27,806 nt of DNA. Source: DASUMF01 sp040510575. Lineage in GTDB: Bacteria > Actinomycetota > Acidimicrobiia > IMCC26256 > DASPTH01. Of this stretch, positions 8,154-15,104 are shown in pieces. Location of the stretch: contig JBEVIU010000095.1 in NCBI GenBank assembly GCA_040510575.1, forward strand, positions 1-27,806, written 5' to 3'. A program made the translations under genes and the position numbers. Under the pieces are notes generated by a model. The model searched no databases and was not told the origin of the DNA. It saw only the letters and a list, made by a program, of their open reading frames with translations. The stretch's first letter is position 1, and every line of letters begins with the position of its first letter.

Positions 8154-8216
8154 TGTCCCCGACTCAGCCATCCCACCCCGTGGGCAGAACTCAGGAGGGC
8201 GACTGGGTCGGGGACA
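8154..8216 (+). repeat. 14-bp inverted repeat with nested hairpin
   Basis: TGTCCCCGACTCAG (8154-8167) pairs along its full length with CTGGGTCGGGGACA (8203-8216). There are thirteen Watson-Crick pairs and one G-U pair if transcribed on the plus strand; on the minus strand that pair would be an A-C mismatch. The 35-nt interior holds a second hairpin, CCCAC/GTGGG with a CCC loop (8172-8184). There is no T-run directly after it. It could be part of a leader RNA, a factor-independent stop, or a remnant of a transposon end. Confidence 0.6.
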
Positions 8217-8233
8217 CCCTCGGAACCGCTGGA

Positions 8234-8270
8234 CGGTCCTGTGGGGATACGGGCTGGACCGATTTTTTTT
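8234..8270 (+). terminator. Intrinsic terminator (6-bp stem plus eight T's)
   Basis: CGGTCC (8234-8239) pairs with GGACCG (8256-8261) around a 16-nt loop, and A plus eight T's follow at once (8263-8270). A T8 run is striking in DNA this GC-rich. The simplest reading is termination of the PAP2 transcript that ends at 8060. The stem is short, so efficiency is uncertain. It could also act as an attenuator for the metallopeptidase gene if a promoter lies upstream of 8150. Confidence 0.6.
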
Positions 8271-8458
8271 CCTGACGTGCTCCTCACGTGCTCCTCACAC
8301 CGCGCGAATCGCCCTCATCGTGCGGTCCCGCCGCCGGCACCCAGGATCTCGTGGCAGCAGTGCTCGGCGCGGCCGCGGCGTGAACCTGAGCACCGGATCC
8401 TGAGGACTGGCTGAGTCGCACCCGGAACCGGCTCGTCGGCCCGGTCCGTTCTGGGGGT

Positions 8459-9820
8459 ATGGAACACACCTCCCCTTCCCCCCACCTGTCCCCGACCCGG
8501 CGCGAGCGGCGCGCGGCGACGACGCGCCAACGTCGCATCCTCACCCTCGTCATCGCACCCATCGCGCTCGCGGTCCTGGCCGTCGGAACCATGGGCGCGG
8601 CGCCGAGCGACAGCGGCAAGCCGTACGCGGCCGATGCCAACGAGACCATCGCCGACCTGCAGCAGTACTGGTCGACGACGATGCCCGAGGTCTACGGCCA
8701 GGAGTACGAGGCGATCCCGACCGACCGCCAGTTCCCGTACTCGTCGTCGAACCCTCCGCCTGGCTGCGGCACGCGCGGGAACACGCCGTACTCCGAAGTG
8801 GCGGGGAACGCGTTCTACTGCAGCCAGAACGACTTCATCGCGTGGGACACCGAGGAGCTGTTCCCGCGCCTCACCAAGCAGTTCGGCGCGTTCGCGCCGG
8901 CGTTGGTGCTCGCCCACGAGTGGGGCCACGCGATCCAAGCCCGCGTCGGGTTCGACACGTACCAGTCGATCTACCTCGAGCAACAGGCCGACTGCTTCGC
9001 CGGGTCCTGGGCCGCGCACGTGGCCTCGGGCGACTCCTCGCTGTCGATGTCGGCCGACGACCTCGACCGCGCACTCGCCGGCATGCTCCAACTGAGCGAC
9101 CCCGTCGGGATCGACGCATCGCAGGACGGCGCGCACGGCAACGGCTTCGACCGCGTGAGCGCGTTCCAGGACGGCGTCGAGGGAGGTGCCGCGGCGTGCG
9201 CGGCGTACGAGAACGACCCGCCGTCGATCACGGAGTCGGGTTTCACCAGCCAGGCCGACTACGCGACCGGTGGCGACATGGCCCTCGACGAGCTCGTGCC
9301 CGCGATCGAGAAGGCGCTCGACACCTACTGGTCCGACGCGGTGAGCACGAAGATGACCGCGCCGAAGCTGGTGTCGAGCACGCAGGCCGACGCCTGCGAC
9401 GGCGACACCGACGGTGGTGTCCTCGTCGACTCCATCACGTACTGCCCGGCATCGAACACGATCGTGTACGACGCGGCCACACTGCGTGAAGCGCACTCGT
9501 CGGTCGGCGACTTCGGCGCTGGCCTGCTCGTGGCCACGGAGTACTCGTCTGCGGTGCAGCATGCCCTCGGCAACGCACTCGACACGTCGAGCGCGCGTCG
9601 CACGTCGGAATGCATGACCGGTGCGTTCACCCGAAGTCTCGACAGCGCGCGCCAGTCGAGCCGCAGCGACAGCATCACGCTGTCGCCCGGCGACCTCGAC
9701 GAGGTCGTGACCATGCTCGTCGGCGCCAAGACCGGCGACGACCGTGGCGGCGCATTCGAGCGGGTCGCCGCCTTCCGCACGGGCTACACCAAGGGTGTCT
9801 CCGCCTGCACCAAGATCTGA
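8459..9820 (+). CDS. Secreted neutral zinc metallopeptidase with degenerate second copy
   Basis: 453 aa, resembling the YpfJ-like neutral zinc metallopeptidases. A basic N-terminus and one hydrophobic segment (residues about 27-48) mark export or membrane anchoring. The first domain (about 64-248) holds HEWGH at 153-157, with E174 or D177 in YLEQQADCFAG as the likely third zinc ligand, and cysteines C103, C121 and C179. The second part (about 280-450) repeats the same order of landmarks: TYWSD, TYCPASNTIVYD, a helix where HEWGH should be, SECMTGAF, LSPGDLDEVVTML and FERVAAFRTGYTKGVSAC. There the zinc motif reads TEYSS, so both histidines are lost. It is probably a tandem duplication with an inactive second copy. 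The ATG at 8459 has only a weak G-rich stretch upstream. Confidence 0.9.
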   Translation: MEHTSPSPHLSPTRRERRAATTRQRRILTLVIAPIALAVLAVGTMGAAPSDSGKPYAADANETIADLQQYWSTTMPEVYGQEYEAIPTDRQFPYSSSNPPPGCGTRGNTPYSEVAGNAFYCSQNDFIAWDTEELFPRLTKQFGAFAPALVLAHEWGHAIQARVGFDTYQSIYLEQQADCFAGSWAAHVASGDSSLSMSADDLDRALAGMLQLSDPVGIDASQDGAHGNGFDRVSAFQDGVEGGAAACAAYENDPPSITESGFTSQADYATGGDMALDELVPAIEKALDTYWSDAVSTKMTAPKLVSSTQADACDGDTDGGVLVDSITYCPASNTIVYDAATLREAHSSVGDFGAGLLVATEYSSAVQHALGNALDTSSARRTSECMTGAFTRSLDSARQSSRSDSITLSPGDLDEVVTMLVGAKTGDDRGGAFERVAAFRTGYTKGVSACTKI

Positions 9821-9863
9821 CCGCGCTGGTCTGAGCAGCACCCGTCCCAGCCAACCGCGAACT

Positions 9864-9902
9864 GGCGTCAGTTTGGAGGGATAATCCCTCCGAATTGACG
9901 CC
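9864..9902 (+). repeat. Long hairpin, left member of a related pair flanking sulP gene
   Basis: GGCGTCAGTTTGGAGGGAT (9864-9882) can pair with ATCCCTCCGAATTGACGCC (9884-9902) at all 19 positions, 17 Watson-Crick and two G-U in a plus-strand transcript. The outer arm (ACTGGCGTCAGTT / TTGACGCC) reappears at 11646-11692 on the other side of the transporter gene, while the inner arm differs. It lies 43 nt after the metallopeptidase stop and 30 nt before the transporter start. It may serve as a terminator without a T-run, or as a member of a dispersed repeat family. Confidence 0.75.
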
Positions 9903-9932
9903 GCTTCGTTTGGGTGGGGGTGTGGTTGTGCA

Positions 9933-11627
9933 GTGGACGACGAGTCGGCGGCGGCACCCGTGAACCGACTCGCCCGCGCCATCCCGATCCTCGACTGGCT
10001 GCCGCACTACCAACGAGGCGACCTCCGTGGCGACGTCGTGTCGGGGCTCACCGGCGCGGCGATCCTGGTGCCGCAGTCGATGGCCTACGCGACGATCGCC
10101 GGTCTCCCGCCGATCGTCGGGCTCTACGCGTCGGTGGTCCCCGTGCTCGTCTACGCGGTCCTCGGGAGCTCGCCGCAGCTGAGTGTCGGGCCGCTCGCCA
10201 CGATCTCGATCATCGCGGCGGTCGCGCTGGCAAAGCTCGCACCCGCGGGCAGCGCGGAGTACGTGGCGTTCGCGGCAACGCTCGCGGTGCTCGTCGGTGG
10301 CGTGCACCTCGTGCTCGGTTGGGGCCGGCTCGGCTTCCTGGTGCGGTTCCTGTCGGAACCGGTGATGAGCGGCTTCATCGGTGCGGTCGGGGTGATCATC
10401 ATCACCACTCAGCTCGGCCCCTTCTTCGGGTTCGCGGTGCCCTCCGATCCCTTGCCGATCGAGACGGTCGTCGGCTGGATCGACCGGCTCGACGAGACGA
10501 GCGCGGTGACCCTCGCGGTGTCGGTGTCGACGCTCGTCGTGCTGCTCGCGGTGCGGCGGTACCGTCGGCTGCCGAGCGCACTGCTCGCCGTGGTGGGCTG
10601 GTCGATCGCGGCGTACGCGTTCGACCTCGACGAGCACGGCGTGGCATTGATCGGGCATGTGCCGCAAGGTCTCGCCGGGCCCGCGTGGCCGCCCTTCGAC
10701 TGGCACGCGGTGCGGGTGCTGCTCCCCGCCGCGCTGGCGATCACCTTCGTCGGGTTCGTCGAGTCACTGGCCATCGAGCGTGAGTACGCGCGCGAGCACG
10801 GCTACCGGATCACCCCGAACCACGAGCTCGTCGCACTGGGCTCCGCCAACGTCGCGGCGGGGCTCTTCCAAGGCATGATCGTGACCGGCGCGGTGACGCG
10901 TTCGTCGATCGTCGACGCCGCGGGTGCACGCACACAGCTCTCGGGCGCGATCACCGCACTCGTCGTGGCACCACTCCTCGTCTTCTGGACCGACGGGTTC
11001 TCGTACATCCCGGTGTGCGTGCTCGCGGTGATCGTGATCGTGGCCGTCCTCGGGTTCGTGCACGTGGCGGAAGCGCGTCGCCTGTGGCGGGTGGAACGCA
11101 CCGACTTCTGGCTGATGATCGGCGCGTTCGCGAGCACCATCGGCCTGGGCGTGGAGTTCGGCGTGCTGGTCGCCGTCGCGGCGTCGATCGTGGTGGTGGT
11201 GTACCGGGCGACGAACCCCCGCGTCCCCGAGCTCGGTCGTCTTCCCGGCACGTACGCGCTCGTCGAGCTCGCGCGCCACCCCGAAGCGGAGACGTTCGTG
11301 GCCAGCGTGATCGTGCGACCCGAGTCACCGCTGTACTTCACGAACGCGGAGACCGTCGATCGTCATCTCCGCGCCGCGCTCGATCGCGACGACACCCGCA
11401 TGCTCGTGGTCGACATGAGCGGCGCCGACCAGCTCGACGCCACCGCCGATCACATGCTGCGCGACCTCGTCACGGCCTACGTGCCGCTCGGGCGGCGCGT
11501 GTTGTTCGTCCACGTGCACGACGACGTACGCGACGTGATGGACGCGTCGGGTCTCGCCGCGATGGTCGGCGACGACGCGTTCCTCGCCACCGACCACGAC
11601 GCCATCACCCGCCTCGAATCACCCTGA
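9933..11627 (+). CDS. SulP family anion transporter with C-terminal STAS domain
   Basis: 564 aa. After about 15 polar residues comes the SulP start pattern (YQRGDLRGDVVSGLTGAAI, then VPQSMAYATIAGLPP, which matches the family's conserved first helix), then about ten to twelve membrane helices to residue ~430. A cytoplasmic STAS domain spans about 460-555 (YFTNAETVDRHL, then MLVVDMSGADQLDATADHML). The family exchanges or symports sulfate, bicarbonate or other oxyanions, and no residue here settles the substrate. GTG 9933 is the first in-frame start; GTG 9960, which would remove nine residues, is an alternative. The gene stands alone, bracketed by two related hairpins, and its 3' end converges on the copper ATPase gene 40 nt away. 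Confidence 0.95.
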   Translation: MDDESAAAPVNRLARAIPILDWLPHYQRGDLRGDVVSGLTGAAILVPQSMAYATIAGLPPIVGLYASVVPVLVYAVLGSSPQLSVGPLATISIIAAVALAKLAPAGSAEYVAFAATLAVLVGGVHLVLGWGRLGFLVRFLSEPVMSGFIGAVGVIIITTQLGPFFGFAVPSDPLPIETVVGWIDRLDETSAVTLAVSVSTLVVLLAVRRYRRLPSALLAVVGWSIAAYAFDLDEHGVALIGHVPQGLAGPAWPPFDWHAVRVLLPAALAITFVGFVESLAIEREYAREHGYRITPNHELVALGSANVAAGLFQGMIVTGAVTRSSIVDAAGARTQLSGAITALVVAPLLVFWTDGFSYIPVCVLAVIVIVAVLGFVHVAEARRLWRVERTDFWLMIGAFASTIGLGVEFGVLVAVAASIVVVVYRATNPRVPELGRLPGTYALVELARHPEAETFVASVIVRPESPLYFTNAETVDRHLRAALDRDDTRMLVVDMSGADQLDATADHMLRDLVTAYVPLGRRVLFVHVHDDVRDVMDASGLAAMVGDDAFLATDHDAITRLESP

Positions 11628-11645
11628 CTTCCCCACCCCGAAGCC

Positions 11646-11692
11646 AACTGGCGTCAGTTCGGCCGGATTATTCGGCCGTTTTGACGCCAGTT
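11646..11692. repeat. Long hairpin, right member of the pair; also a likely two-way terminator
   Basis: AACTGGCGTCA (11646-11656) pairs with TGACGCCAGTT (11682-11692). After a G-U pair and two T-T mismatches, CGGCCG (11660-11665) pairs with CGGCCG (11673-11678), and a further G-U and A-T pair close a TTA loop at 11668-11670. The outer arm is the same as in the hairpin at 9864. It lies between two converging genes, a natural place for bidirectional termination. Its loop and right arm encode the stop and last residues (GVKTAE) of the minus-strand ATPase. Confidence 0.75.
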
Positions 11693-13773
11693 GCGGTGAG
11701 GGAGGTCCCGGTCGCTGCTGAATCGACGGCTGACCGCGTGTGGTCGGGGCCGTGGTCGGGGGCGGGGTCGGGGAGGCGGAGGTCGACGCGTCGGAGCAGT
11801 TGGGCGTTGAGCGCGACGACGATGGTCGAGAGGCTCATGAGCACCGCGCCGATCTCGGGCCCGAGGGTGACTCCGGCCCATGCGAACGCCCCGGCTGCGA
11901 GCGGGATGGCGACGATGTTGTACCCCGCACCCCAGGCGAGGTTCTGCACCATCTTGCGGTACGTCGCGCCAGAGAGCCGCGTGACACTGACGACGGCGCG
12001 CGGGTCGCTGCTGGCGAGCACGATCCCGGCCGACTCGATCGCCACGTCGGTGCCGGCGCCGATCGCGATGCCGACATCGGCGCGCGCCAGCGCGGGCGCG
12101 TCGTTCACACCGTCGCCGACCATCGCCACCGATCGCCCACTCGCCTGGAGCTCGGCCACCTTCGCGGCCTTGTCCTCCGGGAGCACCTCGGCCATCACAT
12201 CGTCGACGCCCACCTCGCGCCCGACCGCGGCCGCAACCTGGGTGGCATCTCCGGTGATCATCACGACGCGCACCCCGTTGGCGCGCAGCTCCGCGACGGC
12301 TTGACGCGCCTCGGGGCGGATCTCGTCTTCCAGCGCCAACGCACCCACGATCCGTGCCGGCTCGTCGAGGCACACGAGATAGAGGACCGCGGCGCCACGG
12401 GCGCGCCATTCGTCGGTGTGCTGGAGCAGCGAAGGCGGGTCGGCCAACGCGCGTTCGCGCACCAGCGCGGGCCCACCGACTGCGAAGCGACGGCCGTCGA
12501 CCGTCGCTTCCACGCCGCGACCGGTGATCGACCGGAAGTCGGTCGCCGTGGGCACCGAGCCGCTCTCGGCGCCGGCGAAGACGATGGCCCGCGCCAGCGG
12601 ATGCTCGCTCTCGCCCTCGACCGCCGCGGCCAGGCGCAACACCTGCGCCTCGTCGAATGGGCCGCCGGCGAATGAGCCACTAGCAAATCGTCCGTCGGCC
12701 GCCACTCCGGTCACGGCGTGGGCGCCCTTGGTGAGCGTGCCGGTCTTGTCGAAGAGCACGGTGTCGACCGTGCGCATCCGTTCGAGTGCGATGCGGTCCT
12801 TCACGAGGATGCCGTTCGCCGCCGCCATCGCACTCGACAGCGAGATGACGAGCGGGATGGCCAGTCCGAGCGCGTGCGGGCACGCGATGACGAGCACCGT
12901 CACGGTGCGCACGACCGCGTCGTCGGTCTCGCCGGCGAGCGACCACGCCACGAAGGTGACCACCGCCGCCCCGGCCGCCACGTAGAACAGCAGCGCGGCG
13001 AAGCGGTCGGCCAGCGCCTGCGCGCGACTGTGCGACGCCTGGGCGTCGGCCACGAGGCGTTGGATCCCTGCCAGGGCGGTGTCGTCACCGACCGCAGTGA
13101 CGCGGACGCGGATCGACGAATCGGTGGCGATCGTCCCTGCGACGACCGCGTCGCCGACGACGCGCGCGACCGGCCGCGACTCGCCCGTGATCATCGACTC
13201 GTCGAGCTCGGCCGTACCCTCGACGACCTCGCCGTCCGCGGGAACACGGGCCCCGGGCCGCACGAGCACCAGATCGCCGACCCGCAGCGATCCGCTCGCC
13301 ACCGTCTCCACCGCACCGTCGGGCGCCACTCGCTCGGCGTCGTCGGGCAGCAGCGCCGCGAGCGCGGCCAACGCGGACTGCGCCTGCCCGAGCGCCTTCA
13401 TCTCCTGCCAGTGCCCGAGCAGCATGATCGTCACCAGCGCCGCGAGCTCCCACCAGAACTCGAGGTCGAACCACCCGAGGCTCGTGGCCATCGACGCGCA
13501 GTACGCGACGGTGAGCGCCATCGCGATGAGCAGCATCATCCCGGGTTGGCGCGCCTTGATCTCTGACCATCCACCCGACAGGAACACCCAGCCCGGCCAG
13601 AGGAAGATCACCGTGCCGAGCACCGGTCCCACGAGGTCGACACCCGTGAAGTCGAGCTGGTAGCCGAACCACTCCATCACCATCGGGCTGGTGATCACGA
13701 CCGGCACCGTCAGCGCCAGGCTCCACCAGAACAGGCGTCGGAACATCGCGATGTGGTCGCCGTGACCGTGCAT
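11668..13773 (-). CDS. copB: P1B-3-type (CopB-like) copper-translocating P-type ATPase
   Basis: 701 aa. The N-terminus is short and His-rich (MHGHGDH) with no heavy-metal-associated CxxC domain. The actuator motif TGES is at 196-199, the metal-site motif CPH at 298-300 in IACPHALGLAIPLV, the phosphorylation site DKTGT begins at D342, HP is in EGESEHPLA, and GDGVNDAP lies near the C-terminus. The last helices carry AGYN and MSLST. CPH with a His-rich tail is typical of the P1B-3 group, which exports copper or silver ions; CopA types have CPC. ATG 13773 is chosen because it starts directly before the His-rich tail and first helix; the frame extends upstream only as antisense of the kinase gene. 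A copper-type palindrome lies 13 nt upstream. The stop falls inside the 11646-11692 hairpin. Confidence 0.93.
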   Translation of the reverse strand: MHGHGDHIAMFRRLFWWSLALTVPVVITSPMVMEWFGYQLDFTGVDLVGPVLGTVIFLWPGWVFLSGGWSEIKARQPGMMLLIAMALTVAYCASMATSLGWFDLEFWWELAALVTIMLLGHWQEMKALGQAQSALAALAALLPDDAERVAPDGAVETVASGSLRVGDLVLVRPGARVPADGEVVEGTAELDESMITGESRPVARVVGDAVVAGTIATDSSIRVRVTAVGDDTALAGIQRLVADAQASHSRAQALADRFAALLFYVAAGAAVVTFVAWSLAGETDDAVVRTVTVLVIACPHALGLAIPLVISLSSAMAAANGILVKDRIALERMRTVDTVLFDKTGTLTKGAHAVTGVAADGRFASGSFAGGPFDEAQVLRLAAAVEGESEHPLARAIVFAGAESGSVPTATDFRSITGRGVEATVDGRRFAVGGPALVRERALADPPSLLQHTDEWRARGAAVLYLVCLDEPARIVGALALEDEIRPEARQAVAELRANGVRVVMITGDATQVAAAVGREVGVDDVMAEVLPEDKAAKVAELQASGRSVAMVGDGVNDAPALARADVGIAIGAGTDVAIESAGIVLASSDPRAVVSVTRLSGATYRKMVQNLAWGAGYNIVAIPLAAGAFAWAGVTLGPEIGAVLMSLSTIVVALNAQLLRRVDLRLPDPAPDHGPDHTRSAVDSAATGTSLTATGVKTAE

Positions 13774-13782
13774 GGCCGGCAC

Positions 13783-13788
13783 TCTATA
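13783..13788 (-). promoter_or_regulatory. Candidate -10 box (TATAGA) of the copper ATPase gene
   Basis: Read on the minus strand, TATAGA ends 9 nt before the ATG at 13773. Its first three bases are shared with the downstream half of the GGGGTAT palindrome, so a protein bound there would cover the promoter. No separate ribosome site is obvious, which fits a very short or absent leader. Confidence 0.45.
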
Positions 13789-13802
13789 CCCCAGAGGGGT
13801 AT
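13786..13802. promoter_or_regulatory. Copper-responsive operator-like palindrome (CsoR/RicR type)
   Basis: ATACCCC-AGA-GGGGTAT is a perfect 7-bp inverted repeat with a 3-bp spacer. CsoR-family repressors are known to bind C-tract/G-tract palindromes flanked by TA, and the match to that style plus its position over the copper ATPase promoter makes this the natural call. Copper binding would release the repressor and allow expression. No csoR-like gene is in the window, so the regulator would act from elsewhere. Confidence 0.72.
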
Positions 13803-13905
13803 CTAGCACCAAGCAGTCAGGTGAACCGGCGGCCACCATGTGTGGTTGCCGACCAAACATCGGGTCACGGGACGCTCGGAACACCCTGATCAGGTCTGCG
13901 GGCAG

Positions 13906-14925
13906 ATGGACACGACCTACATTTCTCCTGTGCCGGGCATTGCGACTGCGCCGCGCGGCTTTCGCCACGAAGCCGTGATCTATACGGGCGACGACGAGTT
14001 CCTCGACGGCACCCTGCAGTTCGTACGTGACGGGTTCGAGGCGGGCGAGCCGACCATGGTGCTGGTGAGTCGGCCCAAGATCCGAGCCCTGCGCGACGAG
14101 CTGGCGGGCGACGGCGAGCGCCTCTACTTCGCCGACATGGACGCCGTCGGGCGCAATCCGGCGTGCATCATCCCGGCGTGGACCCGTTTCGTCGACGAGC
14201 ACCGCACGTCGGCAAGCAGGTTGCGGGGCGTGGGCGAACCGGTGTGGCCCGAGTGCTCACCGGCGGAGCTCGACGAGTGTCGCCTTCACGAGCTCCTGCT
14301 CAACGTCGCGTTCGACGCCACCACACCGTTCTGGCTGCGGTGCCCCTACGACGCGGCGCACCTCCACGACGACGTGCTGACTGACGCGCACGACGCACAT
14401 GAGCTCGTGGTGCGCGACGGCGTCAGCGAGCCGGGCGCGAATCCGGGCGACGCGCGAGTCAGCCTCGACGCTCCACTCCCCGAGCCGACCGTGCCCGTGC
14501 GTGAGCACCGCTTCGCCACCGACACCGAGATCGTCGCGTTGCGCGAGCTCGTGGCCGAGCGCGCCCGGGCGTCCGGGCTCCCCGCACAGGGGGTCGCCGA
14601 CATCGTGCTCGCGGTGCACGAGATCGCGACGAACTCGATCCGCTACGGCGGCGGGTACGGCGACGCGCGCGTGTGGCACGACGATGCCGGGCTCGTGTGC
14701 GAGATCCGCGATCGCGGGTACATCACGGATCCGCTGGTCGGTCGGCGCGCGCCTCGAGGCGACGCCGTCGGCGGTCGCGGGATCTGGATCGCGAACCATC
14801 TCGCCGACCTCGTGCAACTGCGCTCCTCACCGGCGGGCACGACCGTGCGCGTCCACGTCCGCACTCCCTCGGTCTCGAGCACTCGCGGTCCCGATGACAG
14901 GACCGCTGATGCCGCTCAGCGGTGA
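13906..14925 (+). CDS. MEDS-domain sensor fused to anti-sigma-type histidine kinase domain
   Basis: 339 aa. Residues about 19-170 match the MEDS sensory domain (GFRHEAVIYTGDDEFLDGTL, with H21, then GEPTMVLVSRP). After a Pro-rich linker (about 180-200), residues about 205-320 form an RsbW-like ATPase domain: HEIATNSIRYGG (N-box, E239-N243), EIRDRG (D269, G271) and GGRGIWIANHLAD (from G289). Such proteins are thought to bind an anti-anti-sigma partner or a sigma factor and to change partner on sensing a ligand. The partner gene is not nearby. ATG 13906 begins just before the domain and is preferred; an upstream GTG-type extension to 13840 would add 22 unrelated residues. The last 17 nt overlap the start of a decayed gene. 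Confidence 0.88.
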   Translation: MDTTYISPVPGIATAPRGFRHEAVIYTGDDEFLDGTLQFVRDGFEAGEPTMVLVSRPKIRALRDELAGDGERLYFADMDAVGRNPACIIPAWTRFVDEHRTSASRLRGVGEPVWPECSPAELDECRLHELLLNVAFDATTPFWLRCPYDAAHLHDDVLTDAHDAHELVVRDGVSEPGANPGDARVSLDAPLPEPTVPVREHRFATDTEIVALRELVAERARASGLPAQGVADIVLAVHEIATNSIRYGGGYGDARVWHDDAGLVCEIRDRGYITDPLVGRRAPRGDAVGGRGIWIANHLADLVQLRSSPAGTTVRVHVRTPSVSSTRGPDDRTADAAQR

Positions 14926-15078
14926 GTACGAGCCCAGTCCGTCGGCGTGGGTCGCCGACCAGTTGCGTGACTACGAAGCCAGCGGCGGCAAGGCGAACAA
15001 CACGTTGCGCGGCGTGCCTGTCGTGATCCTCACCCCGTCGACGACCCGAACGTGACGCTGCAAGATCTGGCTTGCTGA
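14909..15078 (+). pseudogene. Remnant of deazaflavin(F420)-dependent nitroreductase family gene
   Basis: The ATG at 14909 opens a 48-codon frame whose start, MPLSGEYEPSPSAWVADQ followed by YEASGG and NTLRGVPVVILT, is the usual N-terminus of nitroreductase-family deazaflavin-dependent oxidoreductases (normally about 130-150 aa). The frame then stops at 15053. In another frame, bases 15037-15066 read VDDPNVTLQD, which matches a stretch well inside the same family, after the conserved middle region. So the middle (roughly 40-50 codons) has been deleted and the join is out of frame; the rest of the C-terminus is missing. A short peptide could still be made, but no enzyme. A 13-nt tandem duplication follows at once. 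Confidence 0.75.
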
Positions 15079-15095
15079 TCCCGCTTGCTGATCTG
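15070..15095. repeat. Short tandem duplication, 13-nt period
   Basis: GCTTGCTGATC occurs at 15070-15080 and again at 15083-15093, each followed by two further bases (CC, then TG). It sits at the ruined end of the nitroreductase remnant, between it and the stop of the minus-strand FGE gene at 15105. It probably arose by replication slippage and may relate to the deletion event next to it. Confidence 0.7.
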
Positions 15096-15104
15096 GCGTG
15101 TGGA

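Larger units (their letters stand above)
8061..8458. other. 398-bp gene-free stretch with structured RNA-like elements
   Basis: No supportable gene lies here. It holds two copies of TGTGGGACA (8122-8130 and 8138-8146), the second able to pair with TGTCCC at 8154-8159. It also holds a 14-bp helix (8154-8216), a hairpin with eight T's (8234-8270) and a perfect 11-nt tandem duplication CGTGCTCCTCA (8276-8297). Base composition drops locally around the T-run. The elements lie on the strand of both flanking genes, so they are either the end of the upstream transcript or the leader of the downstream one. Confidence 0.6.

Noticed and set aside
8315..9982. 555-codon minus-strand frame opposite the metallopeptidase
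   Set aside because: Translation is low-complexity Arg/Val/Gly without motifs, while the plus strand has an intact HEWGH protein.
13774..14202. N-terminal extension of the copper ATPase to 14202
   Set aside because: The added residues are antisense to the kinase gene and unlike any ATPase domain; promoter and operator lie at 13783-13802.
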